The notes: a model not told the origin generated them from the sequence alone. A DNA stretch of 64,000 nt from JAGXQV01 sp964451375 (GCA_964451375.1 CAYVIN010000005.1:1-64000), one strand, 5' to 3'. Positions 1-7,418 are shown, counted from the stretch's first letter. Translations and numbers: made by a program.

Positions 1-830
1 TCGAGTTCCTGGATGATCTTGCCGTTGCCGCGCACCGGGCCGTCGAGGCGCTGCAAATTACAGTTGATCACGAATACCAGGTTGTCGAGCTTCTCGCGCC
101 CGGCCAGGGAAATCGCACCGAGGGTTTCGGCCTCGTCGGTTTCGCCGTCGCCGAGGAAGGCCCACACCTTGCGCCCCGAGCAATCGACGATGCCCCGGTC
201 GGTGAGGTATTTCATGAAGCGCGCCTGGTAAATCGCCTGCAATGGCCCCAGACCCATCGACACGGTGGGGAACTGCCAGAAATCCGGCATCAGCCAGGGA
301 TGCGGATAGGAAGGAATCCCCGCGCCATCCACTTCCTGACGGAAATTTTCCATTTGCTCCTCGCTGATCCGCCCTTCGAGGAAGGCGCGCGCATAGATGC
401 CCGGCGCGGAATGTCCTTGGATGTATAAGAGGTCGCCGCCGAAACTGTCGTTCTGGGCGCGAAAGAAGTGGTTGAAACCCACGTCGTACAAGGTCGCTGC
501 GGAAGCGAAACTGGCGATATGGCCGCCCACGCCGGGACTCTTGGCATTGGCGCGCATCACCGTGGCCACCGCGTTCCAGCGGATCATCGCGCGGATGCGC
601 CGCTCCAGCGCGCTATCGCCGGGGCAACGATCTTCCTGGTTCACAGGGATGGTGTTAAGGTAGGCAGTGTTGGCGGAAAACGGGATGTGCGCGCCGGAAC
701 GCCGCGCCTTGTCGATCAGCTTTTCCAGCAGGTAATGGGCGCGTTCCGCGCCCTCGTATTCCAGCACCGCGTCGAGGGCATCCAGCCACTCCTGGGTTTC
801 CTGGGGGTCGTTATCGGGAATCGGGGTCAT
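1..830 (-). CDS. aceE: Pyruvate dehydrogenase E1 component, N-terminal part (cut by window edge)
   Basis: Thiamine-diphosphate-dependent E1 subunit of the pyruvate dehydrogenase complex, which decarboxylates pyruvate and passes the acetyl group to E2 lipoyl groups in the cytoplasm. The minus-strand frame from ATG at 830 is open to the window edge (about 276 residues). It follows the homodimeric E. coli-type AceE closely: NTIPV, ERRIRAMIRWNA, YDVGFNHFFRA, LEGRISEEQMENFRQEVDG, SYPHPWLMPDFWQFPTVSMG and the ThDP site GDGETDE followed by LDNLVFVINCNLQRLDGP. The C-terminal two thirds lie outside. A strong ribosome site (CCAGGAGG, about 840-848) precedes the start. It diverges from the aminopeptidase gene at 1018, and two palindromes in the shared promoter probably bind a regulator. 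aceF and lpd would be expected beyond the left edge. Confidence 0.97.
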   Translation of the reverse strand, partial: MTPIPDNDPQETQEWLDALDAVLEYEGAERAHYLLEKLIDKARRSGAHIPFSANTAYLNTIPVNQEDRCPGDSALERRIRAMIRWNAVATVMRANAKSPGVGGHIASFASAATLYDVGFNHFFRAQNDSFGGDLLYIQGHSAPGIYARAFLEGRISEEQMENFRQEVDGAGIPSYPHPWLMPDFWQFPTVSMGLGPLQAIYQARFMKYLTDRGIVDCSGRKVWAFLGDGETDEAETLGAISLAGREKLDNLVFVINCNLQRLDGPVRGNGKIIQEL

Positions 831-871
831 TTTCGCAAAACCTCCTGGCGAGACGTGTTTGGTTATAACGT

Positions 872-890
872 GTTGCATAAGAGTTGCAAC
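872..890. promoter_or_regulatory. Operator-like palindrome 1 in the aceE/aminopeptidase divergent promoter
   Basis: Perfect 6-bp inverted repeat GTTGCA-N7-TGCAAC with spacer TAAGAGT, in the AT-rich gap between divergent genes. A second palindrome with the same geometry and nearly the same spacer is centred 51 bp away. The pair looks like a dimeric repressor or activator site. It does not match the E. coli PdhR operator, and I cannot name the regulator. Confidence 0.55.
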
Positions 891-922
891 ATCATGTAAT
901 TTAATAATTAAAAAATTTAACT

Positions 923-941
923 CTTGTATATGAGTTACAAG
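923..941. promoter_or_regulatory. Operator-like palindrome 2 in the aceE/aminopeptidase divergent promoter
   Basis: Perfect inverted repeat CTTGTA-N7-TACAAG with spacer TATGAGT. It agrees with palindrome 1 (872-890) at 14 of 19 positions, including the asymmetric spacer. The two centres are 51 bp apart, about five helical turns, which would place both sites on one DNA face. Confidence 0.55.
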
Positions 942-1017
942 AATCACAAAATCCGTGTCCGTAATGATTGACCGAATCGCCCGTTCAGGTCAATAGCCCA
1001 TTTTCCGAGGAATCCAA

Positions 1018-2490
1018 ATGCTGCCGAAGATCGTTCAGAATCAATCCCCTATGGATGCCGCCCAGATGGCAAAAAACAGCCATTTGCTGGTTGTCATGCC
1101 GGTCACCAAACTGTTGCAGGAAAACATTCCCGGCCAGGAAATTCTCGCGCTACTGCTCAAGCGGCGCGCCATGAAACCCGCCGAACTTGCCAAAACCCCG
1201 GTTGCGGGCGACCTGCCGCACGGCGGCGTGGCGGTGTGGATGATGTGGGATAGCGAAAAAACCCCCTTCGAGCAACACGCCGCGATGCGCAAAGCCCTGC
1301 AACCGTTGCTCGCCGAACAGCCCAAACAGCTTGCCATCGCCGTCTGCGGCGACGAAGGGCAGCGCAAACAAGCCGCCGAAACCGCAATCCGGGTGGCCCT
1401 GCTGAATGCCGGCAAACTGCCGACCCGCAAGAAAAAGGACGAACACAAACCGCTCAAAGGCATCACCCTTTACGGGCATCGCGATGCCGGCGATTATGCC
1501 GCACTCCGCGCCCTCGCCGAAGGCAACCGCCTCACCCGCGAACTCACCAACCTGCCCGCCAACGAACTCACCCCCGCCTTATACCGCGAACGCATCGCCA
1601 AACTCGCCGCCGAACATGGCTGGGAACGCGACGAATACGACATGAAACGCCTGCGCAAACTGGGCGCGGGCGCATTCGTCGCGGTAGCGCAAGGCAGCGA
1701 CCCGGAAGACGCCGCCATCGTGCACCTGCGTTATCGCCCCAAAGGCGCGTTGAAAACCGTCGCCCTGGTCGGCAAGGGCATCTGTTTCGACACCGGCGGA
1801 CACAATCTCAAACCCGCCCGCTACATGCACAACATGCACGAAGACATGAACGGCTCGGCGGTCGCCTTGGGGATACTCCTCGCCGCCGGCGAAGCGGCAA
1901 CGCCGGTCAATCTCGACGTATGGCTGGCCATCGCCCAGAACCACATCAGCCCCAAGGCCTACAAACAAAACGACGTGGTGACCGCGTTGAACGGCACGAC
2001 CATCGAAATCATCCACACTGACGCCGAAGGCCGCATGGTGCTCGCCGACACCCTCACCCTCGCCTCGCGCGAAAAACCCGACCTGCTGATCGACTTCGCC
2101 ACCCTCACCGGCAGCATGGCCACCGCGCTGGGTGACCGCTACAGCGGCATCTTCGCCAACCGCGAAGAGCTTATCGAACAGGCCGTCATCGCCGGAAAAA
2201 GCAGCGGCGAACGGGTCAACGCCTTCCCGCTCGATGCCGACTACGAAGAAGCGCTGGATAGCGACATCGCCGACATCAAGCAATGCACCATGGAAGGCGA
2301 AGCCGACCACATCCTCGCCGCGCGTTTCCTGATGCGCTTCCTCGAAGAAAACACCGCCTGGATACACATGGACTTGTCCGCCAGTCGCTGCAAAGGCGGC
2401 CTCGGCGCAGTGGGCAGCGACGTTACCGGATTTGGGGTGGCGTGGGGGATGGCGATGCTGGGGAAGGTCGGATTGGCGGAGAACGGCTGA
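1018..2490 (+). CDS. M17 family leucyl aminopeptidase
   Basis: Cytosolic two-metal aminopeptidase (PepA/LAP superfamily) removing N-terminal residues from peptides; 490 aa, normal length. The metal and catalytic residues are all visible: K253 and D258 in VGKGICFDTGG, K265, D276 in HEDMNG, and D335/E337/R339 in HTDAEGRM. Their spacing equals the bovine lens enzyme set shifted by three. The usual NTDAEGRL motif reads HTDAEGRM, and the region before D276 departs from the typical KGDMGGAA, so it belongs to a divergent branch rather than canonical PepA. The N-terminal ~150 residues form the less conserved regulatory domain. A GAGG ribosome site lies 7-8 nt before ATG 1018; an internal ATG at 1051 is possible. 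It diverges from aceE. Confidence 0.93.
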   Translation: MLPKIVQNQSPMDAAQMAKNSHLLVVMPVTKLLQENIPGQEILALLLKRRAMKPAELAKTPVAGDLPHGGVAVWMMWDSEKTPFEQHAAMRKALQPLLAEQPKQLAIAVCGDEGQRKQAAETAIRVALLNAGKLPTRKKKDEHKPLKGITLYGHRDAGDYAALRALAEGNRLTRELTNLPANELTPALYRERIAKLAAEHGWERDEYDMKRLRKLGAGAFVAVAQGSDPEDAAIVHLRYRPKGALKTVALVGKGICFDTGGHNLKPARYMHNMHEDMNGSAVALGILLAAGEAATPVNLDVWLAIAQNHISPKAYKQNDVVTALNGTTIEIIHTDAEGRMVLADTLTLASREKPDLLIDFATLTGSMATALGDRYSGIFANREELIEQAVIAGKSSGERVNAFPLDADYEEALDSDIADIKQCTMEGEADHILAARFLMRFLEENTAWIHMDLSASRCKGGLGAVGSDVTGFGVAWGMAMLGKVGLAENG

Positions 2491-2868
2491 GATTCGCCTT
2501 CTGGATGGGGGAATGTTAGTGGGAACGCTTTTTCGTATAGGCAATTGGCGGGTAATGATTTACACCTTCGATCATGCTCCCGCCAGCGCTTTGCCGAACT
2601 TGGAGGGGGATGTATGGAACCTACGACGCGCTTCCTTCGTCAGCATATCCTACGAAATTGGCGGGGTGAAATGACGCGTTTTTCTCCCCTCGCGCGAGCG
2701 GGAGAGGGGCCGGGGGTGAGGGTAGCGGTGTGGGAACTCAGGAACGCCGTTTTTTCAACCAAAGTCCGGGAAGAAAAGCGCGCATCGATTGCGCCTGCCG
2801 GTCAAAATGGTTGCCCGGGGAAGCCCGTTCTTCCTTGATCTCCGGGCAGCTGCCGCACCCCACGCAAA

Positions 2869-2914
2869 GGAGCGCCGGCATCCTGCCGACAGACCGGCGA
2901 GACGCCGGCGCTCC
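2869..2914. repeat. Dispersed GC-rich palindrome, copy 1
   Basis: 46-bp element with inverted arms GGAGCGCCGGC and GCCGGCGCTCC around a CATCCTGCCG core. It occurs five times in this window (also at 3297, 4493, 23607 and 56087), always between genes. Confidence 0.85.
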
Positions 2915-3296
2915 CATTTGACCGAAGGGCATTGATCCGCCGGGCAACCGATTAAAGGGCGTAGGATGTGCTGAGGAACGAAGCGCATCACTCGCGTGTT
3001 CCGGGAAAAATTGCTCGAACGATGCGCCTCCTGTCGTCGGCACATCCTACGCACTTCCTTTGTCAGCACATCCTACGAAATTGGCGGCATGAGAAGAAGC
3101 GCTTTACTCCCCTCGCCCGCGAGAGCGGGAGAGGGGCCGGGGGAGAGGGCAGCGGTGCGAGAACTCAGGAACGCCGTTTTTTTCAACCAAAGTCCGGGAA
3201 GAAAAACGCGCATTGATTGCGCCTGCCGGTCAAGATGGCTGCCCGGAGAAGCCCGTCCTTCCTTGATCTCCGGGCATCTGCCGCACCCCACACAAA

Positions 3297-3342
3297 GGAG
3301 CGCCGGCATCCTGCCGACAGGCCGGCGAGACGCCGGCGCTCC
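3297..3342. repeat. Dispersed GC-rich palindrome, copy 2
   Basis: Second copy of the GGAGCGCCGGC palindrome, inside unit 2 of the tandem repeat. It differs from copy 1 at one base of the central hairpin (ACAGGCC against ACAGACC). Confidence 0.85.
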
Positions 3343-3549
3343 AGTACATCTACCAGCTGCTGCTTGAACGATGGGCTGTAGGATGTGCTGAGGGACGAAG
3401 CGCATCAATCGCGTGTCCCTGGAAAATCAGATCGACCGATGCGCCTCCTGTCGTCGGCACTGCCGTTTGAGCAGTGCGTCCACGAATACTTCTTCGGGTT
3501 TTTCTGGAGAAATTGTCGATGTCCACAGGCGCTCGCCTGTTCAACAACT

Positions 3550-3558
3550 TGCTATAGT
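3550..3558 (+). promoter_or_regulatory. Extended -10 promoter candidate of the PEBP-like gene
   Basis: TTGCTATAGT forms an extended -10 (TGnTATAGT) about 33 nt before the start codon at 3591. No good -35 lies at the usual distance, as is common with extended -10 promoters. It sits between TTCAAC and GTTGAA arms of a short inverted repeat. Confidence 0.35.
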
Positions 3559-3590
3559 TGAATCGTTCCCAACCCGACCAAGGAGTGACC

Positions 3591-4376
3591 ATGAAAACCG
3601 TAAAACTGTTGTGCGCAACGATTCTTGTAATGATGGCGATGCTGGGCGGAACGGCCCAGGCGGCCTCGACGGCGGACGCCGACACGATATTCAACTGGGC
3701 GGAACGAACCTATCCGACTCTCCTCCATCCGCCGGCTGTCTCGGCCACCGCTGGCGAGTATTACTATCGTTTTTACAGCGGCGTCGGCAGCTATGTGGCG
3801 GTGCAGGGCGAACGGGTGTTGTATCTGCCTGCGGGCGTGGCGATGGCCAGTGTTATTGAAGTCGGCTCGGTCGCCGCGCTGCTTGCCCAGGCGAAAGCCT
3901 CGGCGGGGAGTTTTGCGCTGACCAGCACGGCCTTCAGCGAGGGCCAGAGTATGCCGGTCAACCACGCCTGTAGCGATTTGCAGGGCAAGGACATGTCGCC
4001 GCCGCTGGCCTGGACGGCAGCCCCCGGCGGAACGCAGAGCTTCGCCCTGATCGTTGAAGACCCGGATGCGCCGGGCGGGGTGTGGACACACTGGATCATC
4101 TACAACCTCCCGGCTTCCACCACTTCGTTGACGGAAGGGTATCCGCTCGGCGCAACTCAGGAGGGCGGCGTCAAACAGGCGTTGAGCGATTTTGGGGTGG
4201 CCGGTTACGGCGGCATGTGCCCGCCGTCCGGAACGCATCGTTATTATTTCAAGCTCTATGCGCTAAACGGCAACATCAGCCTGCCCGCCACCGCAAAACG
4301 CGCCGATTTCCTCAGCGCCATCAACGGACGGGTGCTCGGCGAAGCAAGTTTGATGGGACGTTATTCGGCGAAATAA
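3591..4376 (+). CDS. Secreted PEBP (YbhB/YbcL, Raf-kinase-inhibitor-like) protein with an N-terminal accessory module
   Basis: 261 aa. AAGGAG at 3580 puts the start at ATG 3591; an in-frame start at 3558 lacks a ribosome site and would disrupt the signal peptide. Residues 1-25 are a Sec signal (KTVKLLCATILVMMAMLGG...AQA). Residues ~28-80 (DADTIFNWAERTYPTLL...YYYRFYSGVGSYVAV) form a small module that also occurs in the secreted protein at 61233-61991. Residues ~100-260 are a bacterial PEBP domain: SPPLAWTAAPGGTQSFALIVEDPDAP, WTHWIIYNLPA, GYGGMCPPSGTHRYYFKLYAL, with the ligand-pocket DPDAP and GxHRY motifs. Ligand and role are unknown for most bacterial members. A terminator follows. The call is firm for the fold, not for a function. 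Confidence 0.9.
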   Translation: MKTVKLLCATILVMMAMLGGTAQAASTADADTIFNWAERTYPTLLHPPAVSATAGEYYYRFYSGVGSYVAVQGERVLYLPAGVAMASVIEVGSVAALLAQAKASAGSFALTSTAFSEGQSMPVNHACSDLQGKDMSPPLAWTAAPGGTQSFALIVEDPDAPGGVWTHWIIYNLPASTTSLTEGYPLGATQEGGVKQALSDFGVAGYGGMCPPSGTHRYYFKLYALNGNISLPATAKRADFLSAINGRVLGEASLMGRYSAK

Positions 4377-4397
4377 ACACGCCGGTTTGAAATGCAC

Positions 4398-4434
4398 AAC
4401 GGCTATCGGCGTGGTCTCCGGTAGCCGTTTTTTT
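4398..4434 (+). terminator. Rho-independent terminator of the PEBP-like gene
   Basis: Stem AACGGCTATCGG / CCGGTAGCCGTT with an 8-nt loop and a run of seven T, starting 21 nt after the stop codon. Confidence 0.85.
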
Positions 4435-4492
4435 GTTTGGCGGGGGGTGGGGGATGACGGGAAAGAATGGATTGGCGACCACAGCGGAACCG

Positions 4493-4538
4493 GGAACGCC
4501 GGCATCCTGCCGACAGGCCGGCGCGACGCCGGCGCTCC
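4493..4538. repeat. Dispersed GC-rich palindrome, copy 3
   Basis: Copy with arms GGAACGCCGGC / GCCGGCGCTCC, with one mismatch in the outer stem. It lies in the 4377-4729 interval between two converging genes. The rest of that interval shows only a CGGTTCCACCG-type GC-rich stretch and no gene. Confidence 0.8.
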
Positions 4539-4729
4539 AGATTGGCGGGGCTGCAACATGCCCGGAGCCGGTCGTATTGAAATGCCGGGATAGGGACAAC
4601 GCTGAAATGGTGGTGGGAGGCCCGCCTTCGGGGCGACCAGTGGTGAAACGAAGCCGCCGTGAAAAAGGGCGTTCCTAAAACCGGGAGATGATCGCATGTT
4701 GCATGCTCTCGGTTCCACCGGGGGAATAG

Positions 4730-5170
4730 TTATGGAAGAGTCATTACTTGTCTGGATGCTGGGATCATCTGGTATCCGCCGAGGGTTTTCTGAACCCGAA
4801 TTGTGATTTTCCTGCCGCCGTAGGTCGGGTCGGTCGAATTTGGGCAATACGCAGTGCTGATGATAAAACAGAGCGACGGCGTGGGCGCTGCCGTACAACC
4901 GTCAGCGATGGTAACGATACACGGCGTCGGCGAAATTCCTTCGAGATTGGGAGAGGATGAGCAATCACTGGTGTCGAGACGCGCCAGGCAATACTTCAAC
5001 CCGCTCTGCGCCGCCGCCAGGGCCATATTGCCGTTTACCGCAACGCTGCTGGTGGCGCTGGTAACCTGCGCCAGATTGGTCATCGAATACATCATCACCG
5101 CACCCACCACCATCAGGAATATGACGGTGGCGAGAATAAAAGCGCCGCTTTGTTGTATGCGTGATCTCAT
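4730..5170 (-). CDS. mshP: MSHA-type minor pilin/assembly protein MshP
   Basis: 146 aa, last gene of a four-gene pilin operon. A short leader (RSRIQQSG) precedes a hydrophobic stretch AFILATVIFLMVVGAVMMYSM. Cleavage after G9 would fit, but the +5 Glu of true type IV pilins is absent, as is usual for MshP/PilX-like proteins. Four cysteines (in LKYCLARL, SDCSSS, TPCIV, DGCTA) plus two later ones could form disulfides in the periplasm. Its ATG overlaps the mshO stop as ATGA, so translation is coupled. Assignment rests on gene order C-D-O-P and the leader rather than strong sequence conservation. Confidence 0.75.
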   Translation of the reverse strand: MRSRIQQSGAFILATVIFLMVVGAVMMYSMTNLAQVTSATSSVAVNGNMALAAAQSGLKYCLARLDTSDCSSSPNLEGISPTPCIVTIADGCTAAPTPSLCFIISTAYCPNSTDPTYGGRKITIRVQKTLGGYQMIPASRQVMTLP

Positions 5171-5955
5171 GGGAATTGGAAGGCCTGTTTCAATTTGCTC
5201 CAGCCTTCAACGGTAGAGACGGTTACGTCAACGGTGGCTGAAGCAATCGGAGTGACGGTGGCGGATATCTGGGTGATGGTGGCAGGCATTAAAGTAAATG
5301 AAACGAATGGTGAGAACGATACACTCGAAGGAATGCCGCTTGCGATACCAGGGAAATAGCCGTTAATGGTCACCGTGCTGACCGCCGCACCGCCCAGCAC
5401 CGCCGTTGCAACGTAGGGGCCGTTCACGTAGGTATAAAACACCGTGGAAACCGGGATGCCGATGGGATCCGGGCCGAGGGATTCATGGACAAAACTGACC
5501 ATCAGACGAGCCCGTTCCGATCCGCTGGCATAGGCGAAAGGACAGTGATCCACGTTGTTGAGCAGCAGCGAACTGGTCAGGGTATCCGACACCCATAACT
5601 GGCGGGTACCGGCGAACCATTCGTAGGAGACGAAGTGGGTGAACACGGTTTCGCCATTTGCGCCGCCGACGCCGCTGGCGCGATTCAGCAACAACATACA
5701 ACCGGTCTGCGTGGTTCCGTCCAGCAAGGCCTGGCGGAAATCCTCGGACAAGCGCCACAACGCGGCTTCGCGAGCGGAAAGTGTTTGCTCGGTCTGGGTG
5801 GTGACGACGTATGAAGGCGACAGTTTGCTGATCAGCAGGGCGCCCAAACTTGCCATCACGGAAAAAAGAACAATGGTGACGACCATCTCCATCAGGGTGA
5901 CGCCGCCTTGTTTTTGCGCTTGCGTGGTGGTCGTCTTCAGGGATTTATTGAACAT
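5167..5955 (-). CDS. mshO: MSHA-type prepilin-like protein MshO
   Basis: 262 aa. A type III signal peptide ends KQGG^VTLMEMVVTIVLFSVMASLGALLI with Glu at +5, the prepilin peptidase signature. The body matches the size and glycine/threonine-rich style of MshO, a minor component of mannose-sensitive haemagglutinin-type IV pili assembled in the inner membrane. ATG 5955 overlaps the mshD stop by 11 nt and the mshP start overlaps this stop, so the genes are coupled. The major pilin gene mshA is not in this window. Confidence 0.82.
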   Translation of the reverse strand: MFNKSLKTTTTQAQKQGGVTLMEMVVTIVLFSVMASLGALLISKLSPSYVVTTQTEQTLSAREAALWRLSEDFRQALLDGTTQTGCMLLLNRASGVGGANGETVFTHFVSYEWFAGTRQLWVSDTLTSSLLLNNVDHCPFAYASGSERARLMVSFVHESLGPDPIGIPVSTVFYTYVNGPYVATAVLGGAAVSTVTINGYFPGIASGIPSSVSFSPFVSFTLMPATITQISATVTPIASATVDVTVSTVEGWSKLKQAFQFP

Positions 5956-6334
5956 CGAAGGTGTCCCCCGACAAACTCACGCAACTGATGCAGGCATCTG
6001 TTTCCACGGTTACCGTGAGGTGCAGGCTGGAAATGAGCGGCGTTACCCCGCTGACCGAACTGCGTCCGGTATAGGAAATCGAGTAGGAATTACCCTCCAC
6101 TACCACAGTTGCAGGCACCCCCGACAATGCAACCGCTGACTGAAATGTGCCGGACAGCGCCCGATCCAGTTCGCTGCTGGCTATTCCTTCCATGATATTG
6201 ATGTCCAACGTCGAAACGCTGTTTTTCAGCACGGACGAAAACGCCGACAAAAACGCGGTTGCCAGCATCGACACCACCACGATGGCGACGATGACTTCGA
6301 CGATGGAAAAGCCGCGCTGGGAATTACGTGCCAA
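5945..6334 (-). CDS. mshD: MSHA-type prepilin-like protein MshD (probable TTG start)
   Basis: About 129 aa from TTG 6334: leader MARNSQRG^FSIVEVIVAIVVVSMLATAFLSAF with the cleavage Gly and +5 Glu. I prefer TTG 6334 because it gives a canonical 8-residue leader and an 11-nt overlap with mshC, the same overlap seen between mshD and mshO. A longer frame begins at ATG 6415 but would add 27 non-leader residues and overlap mshC by 92 nt. Cysteines near the C-terminus (DACISCVSL) may form a disulfide loop. Confidence 0.75.
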   Translation of the reverse strand: MARNSQRGFSIVEVIVAIVVVSMLATAFLSAFSSVLKNSVSTLDINIMEGIASSELDRALSGTFQSAVALSGVPATVVVEGNSYSISYTGRSSVSGVTPLISSLHLTVTVETDACISCVSLSGDTFDVQ

Positions 6335-6794
6335 GATAGGAATACCCGCTGGTTTCGACGGTGACGGTGAAACGTGTCGCACCGTTTTCGATGATGTTGT
6401 AAACACAGCGAACACCGACCGTCGAGACGCCGTTAGCGCCGAAAGTCACCGTGTTGGTTGCGCAGGGCGCTTGGGGAACGATCGTCACGTCAGGATGAAC
6501 GTCGAAGACGTATTCGCCGGAGGAATCGCGTTCGGTTGCCAGCTTTACATTCGTCCCGTTCTGCATCACGGAGATGGTTGTTCCGGTATAGACCATGCTG
6601 GTCGGCACCCCCTGCCGTTGCGCCAGGGTTTGGGCGTATTGCAAGGCCGCCAGCAAACGGTCGGCGTTGGTGCGCACCGCGAATTCACCCGGCCCCATCA
6701 TGCGCGGAATGGCGTATGCCGCGAGGATCGCGGTAGTGATTACGACCACCACGATTTCCACCAGGGTAAAGCCGCGTTGATGTTTGTCGTTCAC
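6324..6794 (-). CDS. mshC: MSHA-type prepilin-like protein MshC
   Basis: 156 aa, first gene of the mshCDOP set. It has a canonical type IV prepilin leader MNDKHQRG^FTLVEIVVVVITTAILAAYAIPRM, with the +5 Glu, and the following helix. Two cysteines (APCATN and GVRCVYN) suit the pilin D-region disulfide. Start is GTG 6794; no strong Shine-Dalgarno is visible. The genes for the major pilin, ATPases and secretin of a full MSHA cluster are not adjacent: the next 400 bp upstream are repeats. Confidence 0.82.
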   Translation of the reverse strand: MNDKHQRGFTLVEIVVVVITTAILAAYAIPRMMGPGEFAVRTNADRLLAALQYAQTLAQRQGVPTSMVYTGTTISVMQNGTNVKLATERDSSGEYVFDVHPDVTIVPQAPCATNTVTFGANGVSTVGVRCVYNIIENGATRFTVTVETSGYSYLGT

Positions 6795-6835
6795 AATTAT
6801 TCCGCTGTTGATTACGCTGCCGGAGTTAAACTAAA

Positions 6836-6935
6836 GCTGTTTCCGGTTTTGAGTGTTTAGTTGATGCGCGCCGCCATTGGATCAGGCGCGAAGCGCATTC
6901 CTCAACTAAACATTCAACACTAAAAACTGCATTTA
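6836..6935. repeat. Dispersed hairpin repeat (TTTAGTTGA/TCAACTAAA family), copy 1
   Basis: Inverted arms GTTTTGAGTGTTTAGTTGA and TCAACTAAACATTCAACAC flank a GGCGCGAAGCGCATT core. A second copy lies at 12841-12950 and a decayed piece at about 50483-50520. The core phrase ATCAGGCGCGAAGCGCATTC is shared by the two full copies. Confidence 0.7.
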
Positions 6936-6961
6936 CTTAACCGAGTCTTCACAATCGTGCA

Positions 6962-6970
6962 TGTTATAGT
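6962..6970 (+). promoter_or_regulatory. Extended -10 promoter candidate for the sqr operon
   Basis: TGTTATAGT matches TGnTATAGT, the same form seen before the PEBP-like gene. Transcription would start near 6977 and run through the 159-bp palindrome before the first start codon. Confidence 0.35.
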
Positions 6971-6992
6971 CATTCCGGAGAGAACAATAATA

Positions 6993-7151
6993 TACCTTGC
7001 CTCGCCACGATTTGCCGATTTATCCATCGTCCGGCGGGCGCGCTGCGGCGTTGCAAATGGCTTGTGTGGTACGGCCACACCGCGCAATTTGCGCCTTGCA
7101 TCGCATCCCGCCAGGCGCGGCTAAATCGCCAAATCGCGACGAGGCAAGGTA
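6993..7151. repeat. 159-bp near-perfect palindrome in front of the sqr operon
   Basis: The outer arms TACCTTGCCTCG...CGATTTA (6993-7022) and their complement (7122-7151) agree at 27 of 30 positions. The inner part folds further, around TGTGTGGTACGGCCACAC at the centre. No frame inside is credible. It could be a mobile palindromic element or, if transcribed, a very long hairpin in the sqr leader. Confidence 0.8.
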
Positions 7152-7196
7152 CAACCTGCTGCATCAGCATCTAATAAACCAAGGAGAATGGACAAG

Positions 7197-7406
7197 ATGA
7201 ACAAAACCGAAAAGAAAAACTGGCAATTGCGCGAAGGTGTCCAGATGGACGCGGCGACTGCTGCCGAAGTCGCAAAAGTTGCCTGCGCACTGCAATCGCT
7301 GTCGATGTATGCCGCGCTCGCCTACGACCAGGAAGACACGCCCGCTGATTTGCAACCGCTGGTGGACGAAGGTCTGGACGCCATGCACAAGATTTTCGTC
7401 TGGTAA
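7197..7406 (+). CDS. Small hypothetical protein co-transcribed with sqr
   Basis: 69 aa from ATG 7197. AAGGAG at 7181-7186 is about 10 nt away, whereas the in-frame ATG at 7188 is only one base from it. The sequence is soluble, mainly helical and acidic (NWQLREGVQMDAATAAEVAKVACALQ...), with a single Cys and no signal peptide or membrane span. It ends 12 nt before the sqr start and has its own good ribosome site, so it is a real gene in the operon. I do not recognise a family. A small partner or stability factor of the quinone reductase is a guess from position only. Confidence 0.75.
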   Translation: MNKTEKKNWQLREGVQMDAATAAEVAKVACALQSLSMYAALAYDQEDTPADLQPLVDEGLDAMHKIFVW

Positions 7407-7418
7407 GGAGAGAGCAGC

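Larger units (their letters stand above)
2631..3464. repeat. Two-copy tandem repeat, period about 420 bp
   Basis: Unit 1 (about 2631-3050) and unit 2 (about 3054-3464) share the same order of modules: CCTACGAAATTGGCGG, a CCCCTC/GAGGGG hairpin, CTCAGGAACGCCG, a conserved ~130-bp core, a GC-rich palindrome, then an imperfect GTAGGATGTGC hairpin. By eye the first 280 bp are close to 90% identical. The core holds a 10-bp stem, TGCCCGGAGA with TCTCCGGGCA (unit 2). In unit 1 the left arm reads TGCCCGGGGA, which still pairs through G-U. The short tail between palindrome and last hairpin differs between units. Confidence 0.8.
2491..3590. other. Long non-coding interval filled with repeats
   Basis: About 1.1 kb without a credible gene: small frames here lie within repeats and lack ribosome sites. 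It contains a two-copy tandem repeat (2631-3464), two copies of a GC-rich palindrome, CCCTC/GAGGG hairpins near 2690-2720 and 3107-3140, and imperfect hairpins built on GTAGGATGTGC/GCACATCCTAC. The right end carries the promoter of the PEBP-like gene. Confidence 0.7.
6795..7196. other. Repeat-rich interval between msh operon and sqr operon
   Basis: No gene. It holds a hairpin repeat (6836-6935), an extended -10 promoter candidate (6962-6970) and a 159-bp palindrome (6993-7151) directly in front of the sqr operon. Confidence 0.6.

Noticed and set aside
1579..2544. 321-aa minus-strand ORF opposite the aminopeptidase
   Set aside because: Antisense shadow; the plus frame has all M17 metal ligands.
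2996..3367. Small ORFs in the tandem-repeat region
   Set aside because: They consist of repeat sequence and differ in frame between the two units; no ribosome sites.
6993..7151. Integron attC-like site
   Set aside because: The palindrome is symmetric and lacks GTTRRRY and RYYYAAC ends; no integrase gene is in the window.
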